Positions 18,081-29,544 are shown, counted from the stretch's first letter. The stretch is 64,000 nucleotides of DNA from Ruegeria faecimaris (GCF_900182615.1 NZ_FXTE01000001.1:558001-622000), one strand, 5' to 3'. Numbers and translations: made by a program. The notes: a model not told the origin generated them from the letters alone.

Positions 18081-18872
18081 TTACGCTTCGGCAGGTGTTT
18101 CTGCTGCTGCGGGTGCTTCTTCCGCAACGACTTCTTCAACCGGTGCTTCTTCGAATGCGCCAAGATCAACGCCTGCTGCACCCATCTGAGCGGTCATGCC
18201 GTCCAGAGCGGCACGTGCTGCCAGATCGCAGTACAGCGAGATCGCGCGGGCTGCGTCATCGTTGCCAGGGATGATGTAATCGACACCATCGGGCGAGCAG
18301 TTGGTGTCGACAACTGCCACGACCGGGATACCCAGCTTGTTGGCTTCGGCGATGGCCAGTGCTTCTTTTTTGACGTCGATGACGAACAGCAGGTCCGGGA
18401 CGCCGCCCATTTCGCGGATACCGCCCAACGAAGCCTGCAGTTTGCCCTGGTCACGTTCCATGCCCAGACGCTCTTTCTTGGTCAGGCCTTCGGCGCCCGA
18501 TTCCATGGCTTCGTCAATCTGGTTCAGACGGTTGATCGACTGGGAAACGGTTTTCCAGTTGGTCAGGGTGCCGCCCAGCCAGCGGTGGTTCATGTAGTAC
18601 TGGGCTGACTTTTCAGCTGCTTCGGCGATTGGGCCTGCGGCCTGACGCTTGGTGCCAACGAACAGAATGCGGCCGCCCTTGGCAACAGTGTCACGAACAG
18701 CCTGCAGAGCCTGGTCCAGCATCGGAACGGTCTGGGTCAGGTCCATGATGTGGATGCCATTGCGCGAGCCGTAGATGAACGGGCCCATGCGGGGATTCCA
18801 ACGCTGTGTCTGGTGACCAAAGTGAACGCCAGCTTCCAACAGCTGACGCATGGAGAACTCGGGAAGAGCCAT
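18081..18872 (-). CDS. rpsB: 30S ribosomal protein S2
   Basis: A 263-residue S2 protein that joins the small subunit late in assembly. The N-terminus [20 protein letters not shown] and the GGTLTNWKT segment are signature regions. The C-terminal tail is Ala/Glu/Pro-rich ([16 protein letters not shown]), an acidic extension seen in alphaproteobacterial S2. First gene of the rpsB-tsf operon. Confidence 0.97.
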   Translation of the reverse strand: MALPEFSMRQLLEAGVHFGHQTQRWNPRMGPFIYGSRNGIHIMDLTQTVPMLDQALQAVRDTVAKGGRILFVGTKRQAAGPIAEAAEKSAQYYMNHRWLGGTLTNWKTVSQSINRLNQIDEAMESGAEGLTKKERLGMERDQGKLQASLGGIREMGGVPDLLFVIDVKKEALAIAEANKLGIPVVAVVDTNCSPDGVDYIIPGNDDAARAISLYCDLAARAALDGMTAQMGAAGVDLGAFEEAPVEEVVAEEAPAAAETPAEA

Positions 18873-18969
18873 GCTTTATTTCCTTTTTCCGGTTTACGCC
18901 TCGGCGGGGGTGAAAGAAGCGGATGCTCCAACCGGCGGGCCAGATAAGGATGTCTCCCCTATAAAGCCC

Positions 18970-18988
18970 AAACCCCGCCTGCGGGTTT
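18970..18988 (-). terminator. Possible terminator of olsBA / rpsB upstream hairpin
   Basis: AAACCCGC/GCGGGTTT pairs (one bulged C, 2-nt loop) between olsA and rpsB on the minus strand. The following T-run is weak, so it could instead be part of the rpsB leader. Confidence 0.35.
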
Positions 18989-19039
18989 GAATGGCGCGCG
19001 TATACGGCAGGTTTTCAGGCAGTGCAAGGGCCAATCGCC

Positions 19040-19876
19040 CTATTTTTCAAGCCGCGCAAGGCTGTGCGCCTGACGCACGGTATCTTCGCAATAGGCGGCC
19101 AGGGCTTTTCGGTTTTCAAAGTCGCTGACCTTGGCTGGCGAATGATAGATTAGCTCTACGCCACCTTGGCGACGCGCTCCCAAAGTCTTTAACAGATGCG
19201 GCGCAAAATCCATGTCACCCCACCAGCCATAAAACCGGTCAGGCTCACCCTTAGGTGCATGGTAAACGACCGACACCGGTTGAACATACATGAAATCGCG
19301 TAGATCTTCGGTGAAGAATGCCGCAAAAAGTGTTGTTTTAAATGGTAAAATCCGTAGACCGTCGGTCGACGTACCCTCTGGAAAAAACAGCAGCTTGTGA
19401 CCGGCTGTCAGGCGCTCCTGAAACAGAAGTGTCTGTTCGCGTGCCTTCTTGCGGTCGCGCTCGATGAAAACAGTACCTGTCGCTCGCGCCAGCCAGCCTA
19501 TACCTGGCCATTTGGCTACCTCGGCCTTCGAGACAAAATAGATCCTTTTACGGGCATTCAGCGCAAAAATATCAAGCCACGAGGAATGGTTCGCAACAAC
19601 CGCACCACGCTGGGTCATAAGCTCGCCGGTTGTACGGTAGCTAATCCCGAGAATCCGGAACGCATTACGGCATACGAACTGCGTGATGAAGGGCGTGACC
19701 GGACGGTGAACCCCATAGAGCGGGCGCTCGATCATGCGAAGGATCAGCAGGACAATCAGCCCGCTGAATACAAATACAGCAAGTGGTAAACCCCGAAAGA
19801 AGACCAATAGCCAGCCGCAGACCCCCAGATTGATCGGGTCAGGTGCATCTTCACTGTGCCATGAGGCGTCACTCAT
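19040..19876 (-). CDS. olsA: 1-acyl-glycerol-3-phosphate acyltransferase-family protein, lyso-ornithine lipid O-acyltransferase OlsA
   Basis: A 278-residue PlsC-fold membrane acyltransferase with the catalytic motif NHSSWLD (HX4D) and FPEGTSTDG. A TM segment lies near the N-terminus. PlsC homologues next to olsB are OlsA, which adds the second acyl chain to lyso-ornithine lipid; some also make phosphatidic acid. The start ATG was placed 4 bp after the olsB stop, where GGAG inside the olsB end gives correct spacing; two upstream ATGs would overlap olsB by up to 35 bp. Ornithine lipids replace phospholipids under phosphate limitation in many marine bacteria. Confidence 0.85.
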   Translation of the reverse strand: MSDASWHSEDAPDPINLGVCGWLLVFFRGLPLAVFVFSGLIVLLILRMIERPLYGVHRPVTPFITQFVCRNAFRILGISYRTTGELMTQRGAVVANHSSWLDIFALNARKRIYFVSKAEVAKWPGIGWLARATGTVFIERDRKKAREQTLLFQERLTAGHKLLFFPEGTSTDGLRILPFKTTLFAAFFTEDLRDFMYVQPVSVVYHAPKGEPDRFYGWWGDMDFAPHLLKTLGARRQGGVELIYHSPAKVSDFENRKALAAYCEDTVRQAHSLARLEK

Positions 19877-19880
19877 CACG

Positions 19881-20636
19881 TTACGCTCCGCCATAGATGC
19901 GCCGTTGTCGCTCATTCATCCGCGCCGTGTCGAGGATAAGGCAAACATCGGTGGTATTGAACATATGGTCGATAAAGGCACCCTCGCCCACAAACCCGCC
20001 GAGACGCAGGTATGCTTTTATCAGTGCTGGAACCTGCACCATCGCTGCGCGCCGATCCAGTTTATCGCTATCCAGCATATCCATGGGCTGGAACACTTTG
20101 GGCTGAGCCCGAACCCGAAGGTCCGGAGGCGCAAGGTGATTGTGATGTAACATGGACAAAGGCTGAGCCAGAGCTTGAGGATCGGTGCCGTGGAAACTGG
20201 CGACGCCAAACAAGACCTCGATCTCGCGCTCGGCGACATAGGCGGCCAACCCGTTCCACAGGTGATACATTGCAGTGCCGCCGCGATAATCGGGATGTAG
20301 ACATGAACGTCCCAACTCCAACAGCTTGCGTCCGCCTTGTTTCAAGATGGAAAGATCGTATTCATCTTCGGAATAGAACTGTCCGATTTCAGAAGCACGA
20401 TCACCTGGTAACAGCCTGTAAACGCCAACAACTTTTCCAGATTGATCGTCAATCGCCAACATATGATCGAAATAGGGATCGAACCTGTCGCGCTCCAACC
20501 CGGCATCGTGGTCGACCATTTCCCCACCGCCGCCCAGTTCACGTATGAACACATCATAGCGTAACCGCTGTGCAGCCCGCAATTCGGTGTCATTTTCGGC
20601 GAGTTTGACGGTGAAAGAAGGGCCTGCGTCCGGCAT
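19881..20636 (-). CDS. olsB: L-ornithine N-alpha-acyltransferase OlsB
   Basis: A 251-residue GNAT-fold acyltransferase that moves a 3-hydroxyacyl chain from acyl carrier protein to the alpha-amino group of ornithine, the first step of ornithine-lipid synthesis. Visible family features are RLRYDVFIRELG at the N-terminus, ELGRSCLHPDYRGG, and FHGTDP in the middle. The length and adjacency to a PlsC-family gene support OlsB over other N-acyltransferases. Located directly upstream of olsA. Confidence 0.85.
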   Translation of the reverse strand: MPDAGPSFTVKLAENDTELRAAQRLRYDVFIRELGGGGEMVDHDAGLERDRFDPYFDHMLAIDDQSGKVVGVYRLLPGDRASEIGQFYSEDEYDLSILKQGGRKLLELGRSCLHPDYRGGTAMYHLWNGLAAYVAEREIEVLFGVASFHGTDPQALAQPLSMLHHNHLAPPDLRVRAQPKVFQPMDMLDSDKLDRRAAMVQVPALIKAYLRLGGFVGEGAFIDHMFNTTDVCLILDTARMNERQRRIYGGA

Positions 20637-20733
20637 CAGAGGTTCCGTGTTGTTTCCGCGCTGATACCGCAGGTTTCAGGGGAATGGCAACATAGAGCGC
20701 TTCGATCAAACGTTAACCTTTCTTAAACCAGTT

Positions 20734-20916
20734 TCACGGATCAAATACCGGCATCAGGGCGATGCGTGCCCCGTCGATCACCACTTTTCCCTGCTCGCGG
20801 AAGTTTACGGTGATCTTACCTGCGATGTTGGATTGTACCTGTCCAACGCCCCAATCGGGGAAATCGGGGTGGCGGACATACATGCCCGGTGCAAGAATGG
20901 CATTCAGATCTGTCAT
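20734..20916 (-). CDS. DUF3553 family small protein
   Basis: A 60-residue protein with the pattern GMYVRHPDFPDWGVGQVQS, characteristic of DUF3553, a short beta-barrel-like domain resembling the CarD/RID or UvrD C-terminal Tudor region (family resemblance, not proven function). The start is fixed by GGAG 10 bp upstream; longer frames run into chpT on the opposite strand. It is divergent from chpT with only 42 bp between starts. Function unknown. Confidence 0.75.
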   Translation of the reverse strand: MTDLNAILAPGMYVRHPDFPDWGVGQVQSNIAGKITVNFREQGKVVIDGARIALMPVFDP

Positions 20917-20958
20917 CAAGGGGCTCCGGTCCGGTGGCAGATACAGCAGGAGGTACGC

Positions 20959-21555
20959 ATGAGCGACTTGGACGTCAACCTGGCCGAACTGATCGGCTCG
21001 CGGATCTGCCACGATCTGATCAGCCCGATCGGGGCGATCACCAACGGCTTGGAGCTGCTTGAAATGGTTGGCGCGGTGCAAGGCCCCGAGATGGAACTGA
21101 TCGCGGGAAGTGTCGGCAGCGCCGGCGCACGCATCCGCTTTTTCAGGGTCGCTTTTGGGTCGGCCAGCCATCATCCCCTTGGGCGGGCCGAGGTTTTAGA
21201 GCTGTTGAATGATGTCGAACGCGCAGGTCGTGTTCGTGTCAACTGGAACCTGACCGAAGCGGTGCCGCGTAATCAGGTGAAACTGGCCTTTCTGGCGTTG
21301 ATGTGCTGCGAAAGCGCGATGCCATTTGGCGGGGATGTAACGATCGTAAACGATGGGAAGAACTGGTCTGTGACAGGGACCGCGGACAAAATGAAGCTGG
21401 AAGCCGAGCTATGGAAGAACCTGCCCAGCGGACAGTTTACCAACAAGGTCACCCCGGCGCAGGTTCAATTTGCGCTGCTGCCTGAATCCGCATCGTCGAT
21501 GGGACGGCGGGTCGCGACCGATACGGCCTCAACCCGCGTCGAAATCCGGTTCTAA
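20959..21555 (+). CDS. chpT: Histidine phosphotransferase ChpT
   Basis: A 198-residue dimeric phosphotransferase resembling a degenerate histidine kinase. The phospho-accepting His lies in [19 protein letters not shown] (helix 1), followed by a pseudo-ATPase domain without ATP-binding boxes. ChpT relays phosphate from CckA to CtrA and CpdR; in Rhodobacterales this circuit controls motility and gene-transfer-agent production. A GGAGG 5 bp upstream fixes the start. ctrA and a sciP-like gene lie 33 kb away in this window. The stop overlaps the convergent proA stop by 4 bp. Confidence 0.88.
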   Translation: MSDLDVNLAELIGSRICHDLISPIGAITNGLELLEMVGAVQGPEMELIAGSVGSAGARIRFFRVAFGSASHHPLGRAEVLELLNDVERAGRVRVNWNLTEAVPRNQVKLAFLALMCCESAMPFGGDVTIVNDGKNWSVTGTADKMKLEAELWKNLPSGQFTNKVTPAQVQFALLPESASSMGRRVATDTASTRVEIRF

Positions 21556-22814
21556 GACCGAACAGTCCCTGAACCGCGCACCAGATACTGAAAACTGGTC
21601 AGTTGAGCCGCCCCTACGGGGCCGCGCGCGTGCATCTTTCCGGTGGCGATGCCAATCTCGGCCCCCATGCCAAACTCACCACCATCGGCGAATTGGGTTG
21701 AGGCGTTATGCATCAGGATCGCGCTATCAAGCCGTTCAAAGAACCGGGCGGCTTCAGCGGGATCCTCGGTCATGATGCAATCGGTGTGGTTCGACCCAAA
21801 CCTGCGGATATGCGCAATGGCGGCGTCGATATCAGCCACCGGCTTGGCCGCGATGATACTATCCAGAAACTCTTTGCCCCAGTCATCAGAAGTGGCCGCG
21901 ATAGTGCCATCAACGGCCAAAGTACCTTCGGCGTGTACTTCGACACCTGCGGCCAACAGCGCCGATATGACATCCCGTCCCAGCGTTTCAGCGATATCCC
22001 GATGGATCAGCAGACATTCGGCAGCACCGCAGATTCCGGTACGACGGGTTTTGGCGTTTAAAACCACATCGAGCGTCTTTTGCGGATCAGCGGCCTTGTC
22101 GATATAGATATGCACAATGCCTTCCAGATGGGCAAATACCGGGACCCGGGCCTCGCGCTGGACTAGCCCGACCAGCCCTTTGCCCCCACGGGGAACGATT
22201 ACGTCGACATAATCGGTCATGGTCAGCAGTTCCTGAACCGCCGCCCGGTCGCGGGTTGGGATAAGCTGAACGGCATCCTCGGGCAGGTTCGCCGATTTCA
22301 GACCCTGAACCAAACAGGCATGGATGGCTGACGAGGAATGAAAGCCTTCTGATCCACCGCGCAGGATGACCGCGTTCCCGGATTTCAGGCACAACGCCCC
22401 CGCATCCGCCGTGACATTCGGGCGGCTCTCATAGATCACGCCGATCACGCCCAGAGGCGTGCGCACGCGCTGAATGTTCAGGCCCGAGGGCATGTCCCAT
22501 TCGGTCAGAACCTCACCAACAGGATCGGCCTGCTCTGCAACGGCGCGCAGCCCGTCGACCATGCCCTGAATGCGGGCCTCATCCAGCATCAGGCGATCCA
22601 TCATCGCCGGGCTCAACCCTTTGTCGCGCCCGAATTCCATATCTTTCTTATTGGCCGCAATGATCTTTTCACGATTGGCCCAAACAGCCTCGGCGGCCCC
22701 AATCAGGGCTGCGTGTTTACGCTCGGCGCTTGCAAATGCCAGCTCGGCAGCGGCGGCCTTGGCGCGATTCCCAAGATCGGTCATCAGGTCGGGGATGCTG
22801 TCGAAATCCTTCAT
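21552..22814 (-). CDS. proA: Glutamate-5-semialdehyde dehydrogenase (gamma-glutamyl phosphate reductase)
   Basis: A 420-residue aldehyde-dehydrogenase-fold enzyme, second step of proline synthesis: gamma-glutamyl phosphate plus NADPH to glutamate-5-semialdehyde. The catalytic Cys is in [13 protein letters not shown]. Motifs [19 protein letters not shown] and the GSNHTDCI end region are typical. Directly downstream of proB, as a proB-proA operon. Confidence 0.95.
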   Translation of the reverse strand: MKDFDSIPDLMTDLGNRAKAAAAELAFASAERKHAALIGAAEAVWANREKIIAANKKDMEFGRDKGLSPAMMDRLMLDEARIQGMVDGLRAVAEQADPVGEVLTEWDMPSGLNIQRVRTPLGVIGVIYESRPNVTADAGALCLKSGNAVILRGGSEGFHSSSAIHACLVQGLKSANLPEDAVQLIPTRDRAAVQELLTMTDYVDVIVPRGGKGLVGLVQREARVPVFAHLEGIVHIYIDKAADPQKTLDVVLNAKTRRTGICGAAECLLIHRDIAETLGRDVISALLAAGVEVHAEGTLAVDGTIAATSDDWGKEFLDSIIAAKPVADIDAAIAHIRRFGSNHTDCIMTEDPAEAARFFERLDSAILMHNASTQFADGGEFGMGAEIGIATGKMHARGPVGAAQLTSFQYLVRGSGTVRS

Positions 22815-22839
22815 CTCAGGTGCCTTTCAGTCAGTGTTG

Positions 22840-24977
<2,138 letters not shown>

Positions 24978-25005
24978 CTACTGCAAAGGCCCCACCGGCC
25001 ACAAG

Positions 25006-25542
25006 TCAGAGTTTTTTACTGTATGTCCAAGTGGGCACGTTCGCATCACGCGCCACTGAATAGATTTCGGCATCACCCAGGTATTCGAAACCACAATGCG
25101 TCAGCACCCTGGCTGAGGCTGGATTGTCCTGAAATACGCTTGCGAACATCGACGTGTTTTCAAGCGGATTGGCGACAACCAGTGCTTCGACCGCCAGAGA
25201 TGCGATCCCGGTGTTCCAATAGACAGGAGCTACCCAATAGCCGACCTCGGATTGGTTGCGATCCAGGCGTTCCAGCGAGATCAGGCCTATCAGCTCCGGA
25301 CCGCCATCCTTGGTCGCGTCCATCGCCCAGACATCCTCGCTGCGGTCTTCGGCCATGGACCGGGTCACAAAGGCCTCAACCGCGCCGGGCGGCAAAGGGT
25401 GCGCAATCCTTGTCGTCATACGCGCAACCCGCTCATCTCCGGCATAATGTTCGATGAGACCCAGATCCGACCGGCGCAGAGGGCGCAGATCGAACCGCTC
25501 GGTTTCTATGACCGGCTGGTTTATGATCGTCTCAAGTTTCAT
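25006..25542 (-). CDS. GNAT family N-acetyltransferase (RimJ/RimL-like)
   Basis: A 178-residue Acetyltransf_3-type protein: ETERFDLRPLRRSD at the N-terminus, EVGYWVAPVYWNTGIASLA (acetyl-CoA region) and NPASARVLTHCGFEYLG near the end, as in RimJ/RimL. The substrate (protein N-terminus or small amine) is not clear. The ATG follows GGAGGAGG and overlaps the lysE-family stop by ATGA, so it is translated with the upstream exporter. Confidence 0.82.
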   Translation of the reverse strand: MKLETIINQPVIETERFDLRPLRRSDLGLIEHYAGDERVARMTTRIAHPLPPGAVEAFVTRSMAEDRSEDVWAMDATKDGGPELIGLISLERLDRNQSEVGYWVAPVYWNTGIASLAVEALVVANPLENTSMFASVFQDNPASARVLTHCGFEYLGDAEIYSVARDANVPTWTYSKKL

Positions 25543-26147
25543 AGGTGCGTTCCTCCTCCGAACAACACAAAAAGTACAGACGCAACAGTGAGACCTGCTA
25601 ACGTCCACATCAGATATTTTTCCATCGGCCGACCTTCAACCGCGTGGGCAATTCTATCTCCGGCAAATGTCCAGATTGGATGAAGAATCACCTGACAAAT
25701 CAACAAACAAGCCGCGATTGCGAGCGTTGCCTCAAAAGTTGGTGTTCCGACGGCGACAAACCCCGTGAACCCCGCAACGATCATGGCCCAGGCCTTGGGA
25801 TTGAGCGGATGAACAATCAATCCAGCCAGAAACCCTGGCGCTGCGCCATCAGCCTCTTGCCGGGACAGCCGCGTGTTGGCGATCTTCCAGGCCAGCCACA
25901 TGATATAGGCCGCCGAGGCGTATTTCAGAAAAGCAAACACCGCCGGCGCCTGATCCGCCAATTGCAGCAACCCAAAGCCCACCGGCCAGATGATTAGCTG
26001 CTTGCCCAGAATGACGCCGCCCACAAAAGGCAGCGCTGCCCGAAACCCGTAACGCGCACCGGTTCCCAGCAGGACCATATTGGCCGGTCCCGGCGTGCCG
26101 ACCTGACTGGCGGCAAAGATCAGGAAACTGGTGGTTGCGACTGTCAT
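25539..26147 (-). CDS. LysE family translocator
   Basis: A 202-residue inner-membrane protein with about six hydrophobic segments. The family signature GTPGPANMVLLGTGARYG follows the first TM, and HPLNPKAWAMI lies centrally. LysE/RhtB proteins export amino acids or related metabolites. It lies between rpmA and the GNAT gene; substrate cannot be told. The start at MTVATTSF is chosen because upstream codons run across the rpmA terminator. Confidence 0.83.
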   Translation of the reverse strand: MTVATTSFLIFAASQVGTPGPANMVLLGTGARYGFRAALPFVGGVILGKQLIIWPVGFGLLQLADQAPAVFAFLKYASAAYIMWLAWKIANTRLSRQEADGAAPGFLAGLIVHPLNPKAWAMIVAGFTGFVAVGTPTFEATLAIAACLLICQVILHPIWTFAGDRIAHAVEGRPMEKYLMWTLAGLTVASVLFVLFGGGTHL

Positions 26148-26178
26148 CGGACTGTTTGATCGAACCTGCGTTAAAACG

Positions 26179-26208
26179 AAAAAGGGACCGGCATTTTCTG
26201 CCGGTCCC
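26179..26208 (-). terminator. Intrinsic terminator of rplU-rpmA
   Basis: On the minus strand GGGACCGGCA and TGCCGGTCCC form a perfect 10-bp stem with a 5-nt loop, followed by TTTTT. It ends the ribosomal-protein operon before the lysE-type gene. Confidence 0.85.
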
Positions 26209-26239
26209 CCAAGAATTTTCAAACCTTATGGGTTTCGGC

Positions 26240-26509
26240 TTACTCTGCGGCCTCCGCCACTGGCAGGACCGAAATAAAGGTGCGGTTTTTGAGGCCTTTG
26301 TGGAACTTCACAGCGCCATCAACAGTTGCAAAGATGGTGTGATCTTTGCCAATGCCTACGCCTTCGCCCGGCCAGAACTTGGTGCCGCGCTGACGCACGA
26401 TGATGTTGCCTGAAATGGCGGCCTGGCCACCATACAGTTTCACGCCAAGGCGGCGACCAGCTGAGTCGCGACCGTTACGGGAGGAACCGCCAGCTTTTTT
26501 ATGTGCCAT
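26240..26509 (-). CDS. rpmA: 50S ribosomal protein L27
   Basis: An 89-residue L27 protein near the peptidyl-transferase centre. The N-terminus [20 protein letters not shown] and [19 protein letters not shown] are signature sequences. It starts 11 bp after the rplU stop and is followed by a strong terminator. Confidence 0.97.
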   Translation of the reverse strand: MAHKKAGGSSRNGRDSAGRRLGVKLYGGQAAISGNIIVRQRGTKFWPGEGVGIGKDHTIFATVDGAVKFHKGLKNRTFISVLPVAEAAE

Positions 26510-26520
26510 TCTCTCTCTCC

Positions 26521-27138
26521 TTAGCCTTTAGCAAGCTCTTTGGCCTGCTCAACCCATTCGGGCTTCACTTTGACCGTTTCGATAGCAGTAATCTGCTCGT
26601 CCGACAAGGCGGCCAGAGCGGCAAAGCTCTCGATACCGGCCTCGTTCAGCTTTTTGGCAGCGGCTGGGCCGACACCGTTCAGCGCGGTCAGATCGTCTGC
26701 AGCAGCAACAGCGGCGGGTGCCTCTGCTTTGGCTTCTGCTTTCTTGGCGGGCTTTTTTGCTGCGGGTGCAGCTTCGCCTGCCGGTGCAGAACCGGTTGCA
26801 GCTTTGATGCCCGACTTGTCAGCGCCCGACGACAGGATGTCGGTGATCTTGACCAGAGTCAGCTTCTGACGGTGGCCAACGGTACGCTTCGAGCTGTGCT
26901 TACGACGGCGCTTGACGAAGTTGATGACCTTGTCACCCTTGATCTGTTCGATCACGTCGGCCTGAACGGCTGCACCATCTACAAACGGTGCACCAACAAC
27001 CGGAGCGTCACCGCCCAGCATCAGAACATCGTTGAATTGAACTTTTTCACCTGCGTCGGCAGCCAATTTTTCAACACGGAGGATATCACCCGCCTGAACC
27101 TTGTACTGCTTGCCGCCAGTCTTGAGGACCGCAAACAT
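26521..27138 (-). CDS. rplU: 50S ribosomal protein L21 with C-terminal helix-hairpin-helix extension
   Basis: A 205-residue protein. Residues 1-102 are standard L21 ([36 protein letters not shown]). An Ala/Lys/Pro-rich linker (about 108-145) leads to a C-terminal domain (about 146-205; [19 protein letters not shown]), a helix-hairpin-helix of the type found in DNA/RNA-binding proteins. E. coli L21 is 103 residues. The fusion is known from several alphaproteobacterial genomes as an extended L21; the added domain's role is not known. It begins behind a multi-hairpin leader. Confidence 0.95.
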   Translation of the reverse strand: MFAVLKTGGKQYKVQAGDILRVEKLAADAGEKVQFNDVLMLGGDAPVVGAPFVDGAAVQADVIEQIKGDKVINFVKRRRKHSSKRTVGHRQKLTLVKITDILSSGADKSGIKAATGSAPAGEAAPAAKKPAKKAEAKAEAPAAVAAADDLTALNGVGPAAAKKLNEAGIESFAALAALSDEQITAIETVKVKPEWVEQAKELAKG

Positions 27139-27300
27139 GCGTCTTTCCTTTGTCTAACCCGCGTTCTGTGGTCCCCTTGCGGGTGTTTTCGGCCTCAGCC
27201 ACCTCGAACAGCGCGCCCTTTTCGGGCTGTGTGAATGACCCATGGATCAGCCCCTTGGGTCAACAATAACGATACCCGGCGCGGAGATTCCGGCCGGGAT
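27139..27300 (-). promoter_or_regulatory. Structured 5' leader of rplU (four consecutive hairpins)
   Basis: Reading toward rplU on the minus strand, four stems follow in order: CCCGGC/GCCGGG (27275-27298), GACCCA/TGGGTC (27237-27261), ACAGC/GCTGT (27208-27230) and ACCCGC/GCGGGT (27157-27184), the last ending 19 bp before the start codon. This resembles an autogenous ribosomal-protein leader, but I cannot match it to a named motif. Confidence 0.4.
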
Positions 27301-27347
27301 GGGCGCTTATCCAAAGATTGCAGGGGAAAGTCAACATGAAATGGCGA

Positions 27348-28145
27348 CTAAAGATCAGAGCCCTGTAAGACAGCCGCAACCGCCTTTCCCAGATCGTAAT
27401 AGATCTGATCATACATACTGTCGAAGCTCTCGAACAGTGAGCTGTTCAGCGCTTGCCCTGTATCCGTTCGAGAAAACGCGATGTTCTTGCGCATCTGGGC
27501 GTTGCTCAGAGGGTTATAGGCCATCAACAGAAAGGAATACAGCCAGGTTTCTGTCTCTTGCTCGATCCCGTCCTTTTGCAGCAGAAGGTTGTCCAGAAGG
27601 TCGCTGTTATCGAGAACCTGGCCGTCATTTATCCCCCTGAAAAAGTTGTAATCCGCGCTCAAAGCGCTCCGCACGTTCTGTTGGATCAGGTCGTTGGCCA
27701 GTATGTACTCTTCGACCAGTTTGAACTGCATGCTGGCTTTGGTGTTTTCGAAATAGGCCTGTTTTGCCAAGTCTTCGATTGCCGGATCAACAAATGCAAG
27801 CCGTGCGGAATTCTCAAGGGAAACGATGGTCTGGCCAAGATCGCTTTCAAAAAAGGCGATGGCGCGTTCCAAATGCACTTCATCCAGGCTTTGCCGGAAT
27901 CCCTGGACCAACTGATCATACATCCAATCGGGATCATAAATCGCCTCGACCCGAGTTTCGAACAGAGCACCACCGTTGCCATCCAACAAAGTGGCGTCCA
28001 TCTCTTGGCTCATCTTTCCGCCTTCGGACAGGAGAATTTCGATCAGGTTCTCCAGACGCATTGCCTGCGCCAGCCGATCCGCTTTTTCCACGGCGCCGGA
28101 TGATGTGGCCCAGAAGATCAGGGCGAAAACGATCAGAATGCGCAT
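27348..28145 (-). CDS. Secreted DUF2059-type protein (first of a tandem pair, downstream member)
   Basis: A 265-residue protein with an 18-residue Sec signal (MRILIVFALIFWATSSGA). The mature part is helical, with repeated FYESDLG-like pattern (AIAFFESDLGQTIVSLENSAR) characteristic of DUF2059. Predicted periplasmic; function unknown. Its start overlaps the upstream paralogue's stop (TGATG), so both are made from one mRNA. The two share the AxxFYxSDLGQxxVSxENxxx block but differ elsewhere. Confidence 0.75.
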   Translation of the reverse strand: MRILIVFALIFWATSSGAVEKADRLAQAMRLENLIEILLSEGGKMSQEMDATLLDGNGGALFETRVEAIYDPDWMYDQLVQGFRQSLDEVHLERAIAFFESDLGQTIVSLENSARLAFVDPAIEDLAKQAYFENTKASMQFKLVEEYILANDLIQQNVRSALSADYNFFRGINDGQVLDNSDLLDNLLLQKDGIEQETETWLYSFLLMAYNPLSNAQMRKNIAFSRTDTGQALNSSLFESFDSMYDQIYYDLGKAVAAVLQGSDL

Positions 28146-28987
28146 CAGATGTCCTGTGCGGGGTGAAGCTCGGCCATTTTGGTTGCCAAGACTTCGAATT
28201 TCATAGCCATTATCTCATACTGAATGGCGTTCAAAAGTTCGTAGACTTCCTGCATTAGAGGCTGTTCCAACGCTTCGACATAGGTGATGACATCCGCATC
28301 CGAGAAATCCTGATAGGTATAAGCAGCACCGGCAAGTGCGGAGAGCTGTAAGGCCTGTCGCATCCCGGTTTCGTTCTGTTTCATCATTGCGCGCAATTCA
28401 TCTGCATCCAACTGTAGTTCGATCACACCTGAAGCGCTGGCGGCGAGGAGGAACCGGATTTGTATTTCCTGAAGAGCGCGCAAAGAAGTACCGCTTGAGT
28501 CGATGGCAGTGTTCATCCTTTTTAGACTCTCAACACGTTGAGAGCCTTCGCGGACAAGTTGAGCGACTATCTCTTGCCCCTGCTGTTGTTTCGCTTCGTC
28601 ATCTTCGATCAGATGGGATGCGTTTTCAGCAGAGACCAGTCGTTGACCCAGATCTGATGCATAGAATTCTACCGCGTGATTCAGCGCCTGATCGCTGAGC
28701 GTCTGCTCTAAAATCGAAACTGCAGTTTCATGCATGTCTTTGGTATCGAAAACTTCTTCGGTCAGCCGCGCCCAGTCCGACCCGAATCCATCGGGGTCAA
28801 AACCCAGCATCTGAGGTGCCGAGGCCGAAGCCAGAGCAATACTTTCAAGAGCAACGTCGAAACCGGTCGTGGTCAAGAATGCCTCGATCCTATCGCGCCC
28901 GGCCGCGGATGCCGGGATTGACAGCATGAATACTGTGAAAAGAAACAGCGAAAGGGCGGTGGTGATGTGGTGCGTAAAATGTCTCAT
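28145..28987 (-). CDS. Secreted DUF2059-type protein (tandem pair, upstream member)
   Basis: A 280-residue predicted periplasmic protein with a signal peptide of about 28 residues (hydrophobic LSLFLFTVFMLS then PASAA). It contains AVEFYASDLGQRLVSAENA, the same block as in the next gene. Helix-rich. Function unknown. The pair lies between rplU and a tRNA gene without other partners. Confidence 0.75.
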   Translation of the reverse strand: MRHFTHHITTALSLFLFTVFMLSIPASAAGRDRIEAFLTTTGFDVALESIALASASAPQMLGFDPDGFGSDWARLTEEVFDTKDMHETAVSILEQTLSDQALNHAVEFYASDLGQRLVSAENASHLIEDDEAKQQQGQEIVAQLVREGSQRVESLKRMNTAIDSSGTSLRALQEIQIRFLLAASASGVIELQLDADELRAMMKQNETGMRQALQLSALAGAAYTYQDFSDADVITYVEALEQPLMQEVYELLNAIQYEIMAMKFEVLATKMAELHPAQDI

Positions 28988-29110
28988 GTACAGAAGCCTA
29001 GGGGTTTTGCGGCATCTGGCAACGGAAAATCCTGGGATTGATAAATTATGAAACTTTCTGCTTGCACCCCCGGGTGTTCATCACTAAATCCCCCCCTCAC
29101 AGACCCCCGC

Positions 29111-29200
29111 GGAGAGGTGCCGGAGTGGTCGAACGGGGCGGTCTCGAAAACCGTTGTGGGTGCAAGCCCACCCAGGGTTCGAATCCCTGTCTCTCCGCCA
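29111..29200 (+). tRNA. tRNA-Ser (anticodon CGA)
   Basis: A 90-nt class II tRNA with a 7-bp acceptor stem (GGAGAGG/CTCTCCG region), a long variable arm, T-arm GGTTCGAATCC and encoded CCA. The anticodon loop CTCGAAA places CGA at 29145-29147, reading serine codon UCG. No integrase or direct repeat of the 3' end is nearby. Confidence 0.96.
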
Positions 29201-29544
29201 TCAGCCATTCAGCGCATGATTGGCAACCAGCTTTCCGGAATTTAGCTCAAGCACCTGAAATGCAGGCCTTTGTCGCCTTATTCGCTTTGCGCGCCTTCCT
29301 ACGAGAATTCTTAGCCTCTGTGCTTTCCTGTCGAACAGGCATTTGTGCGACCCTGTGGGTTAGTTGACAAGAATGGCATCTCGGCCACTGGTTGTTCAAC
29401 GTTGGCGTGTTATTGCCATGGGATCGGCCCAGATCGGCGTACACTGGCTCAATCCCTTGTTCTGAGAGGATGTTCCACGAATTCCCCTTTCCAGTCCGCT
29501 AGTTTCCCCCCATCTCGGCGACACATATTTCAAAGGAGAATCCC
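29201..29544. other. Gene-free interval after tRNA-Ser
   Basis: I see no convincing gene, RNA structure or repeat here. The last bases contain the ribosome site (AAAGGAGA) of the 11-mer repeat protein that follows. Confidence 0.5.

Noticed and set aside
20713..20726. TTAA-N6-TTAA upstream of olsB, resembling a CtrA box
   Set aside because: The spacer is 6 bp; CtrA needs 7, and the site lies near the 3' end of the DUF3553 gene rather than at a clear promoter.
29111..29544. tRNA-Ser as a possible integration site
   Set aside because: No integrase, no direct repeat of the tRNA 3' end and no foreign genes nearby.
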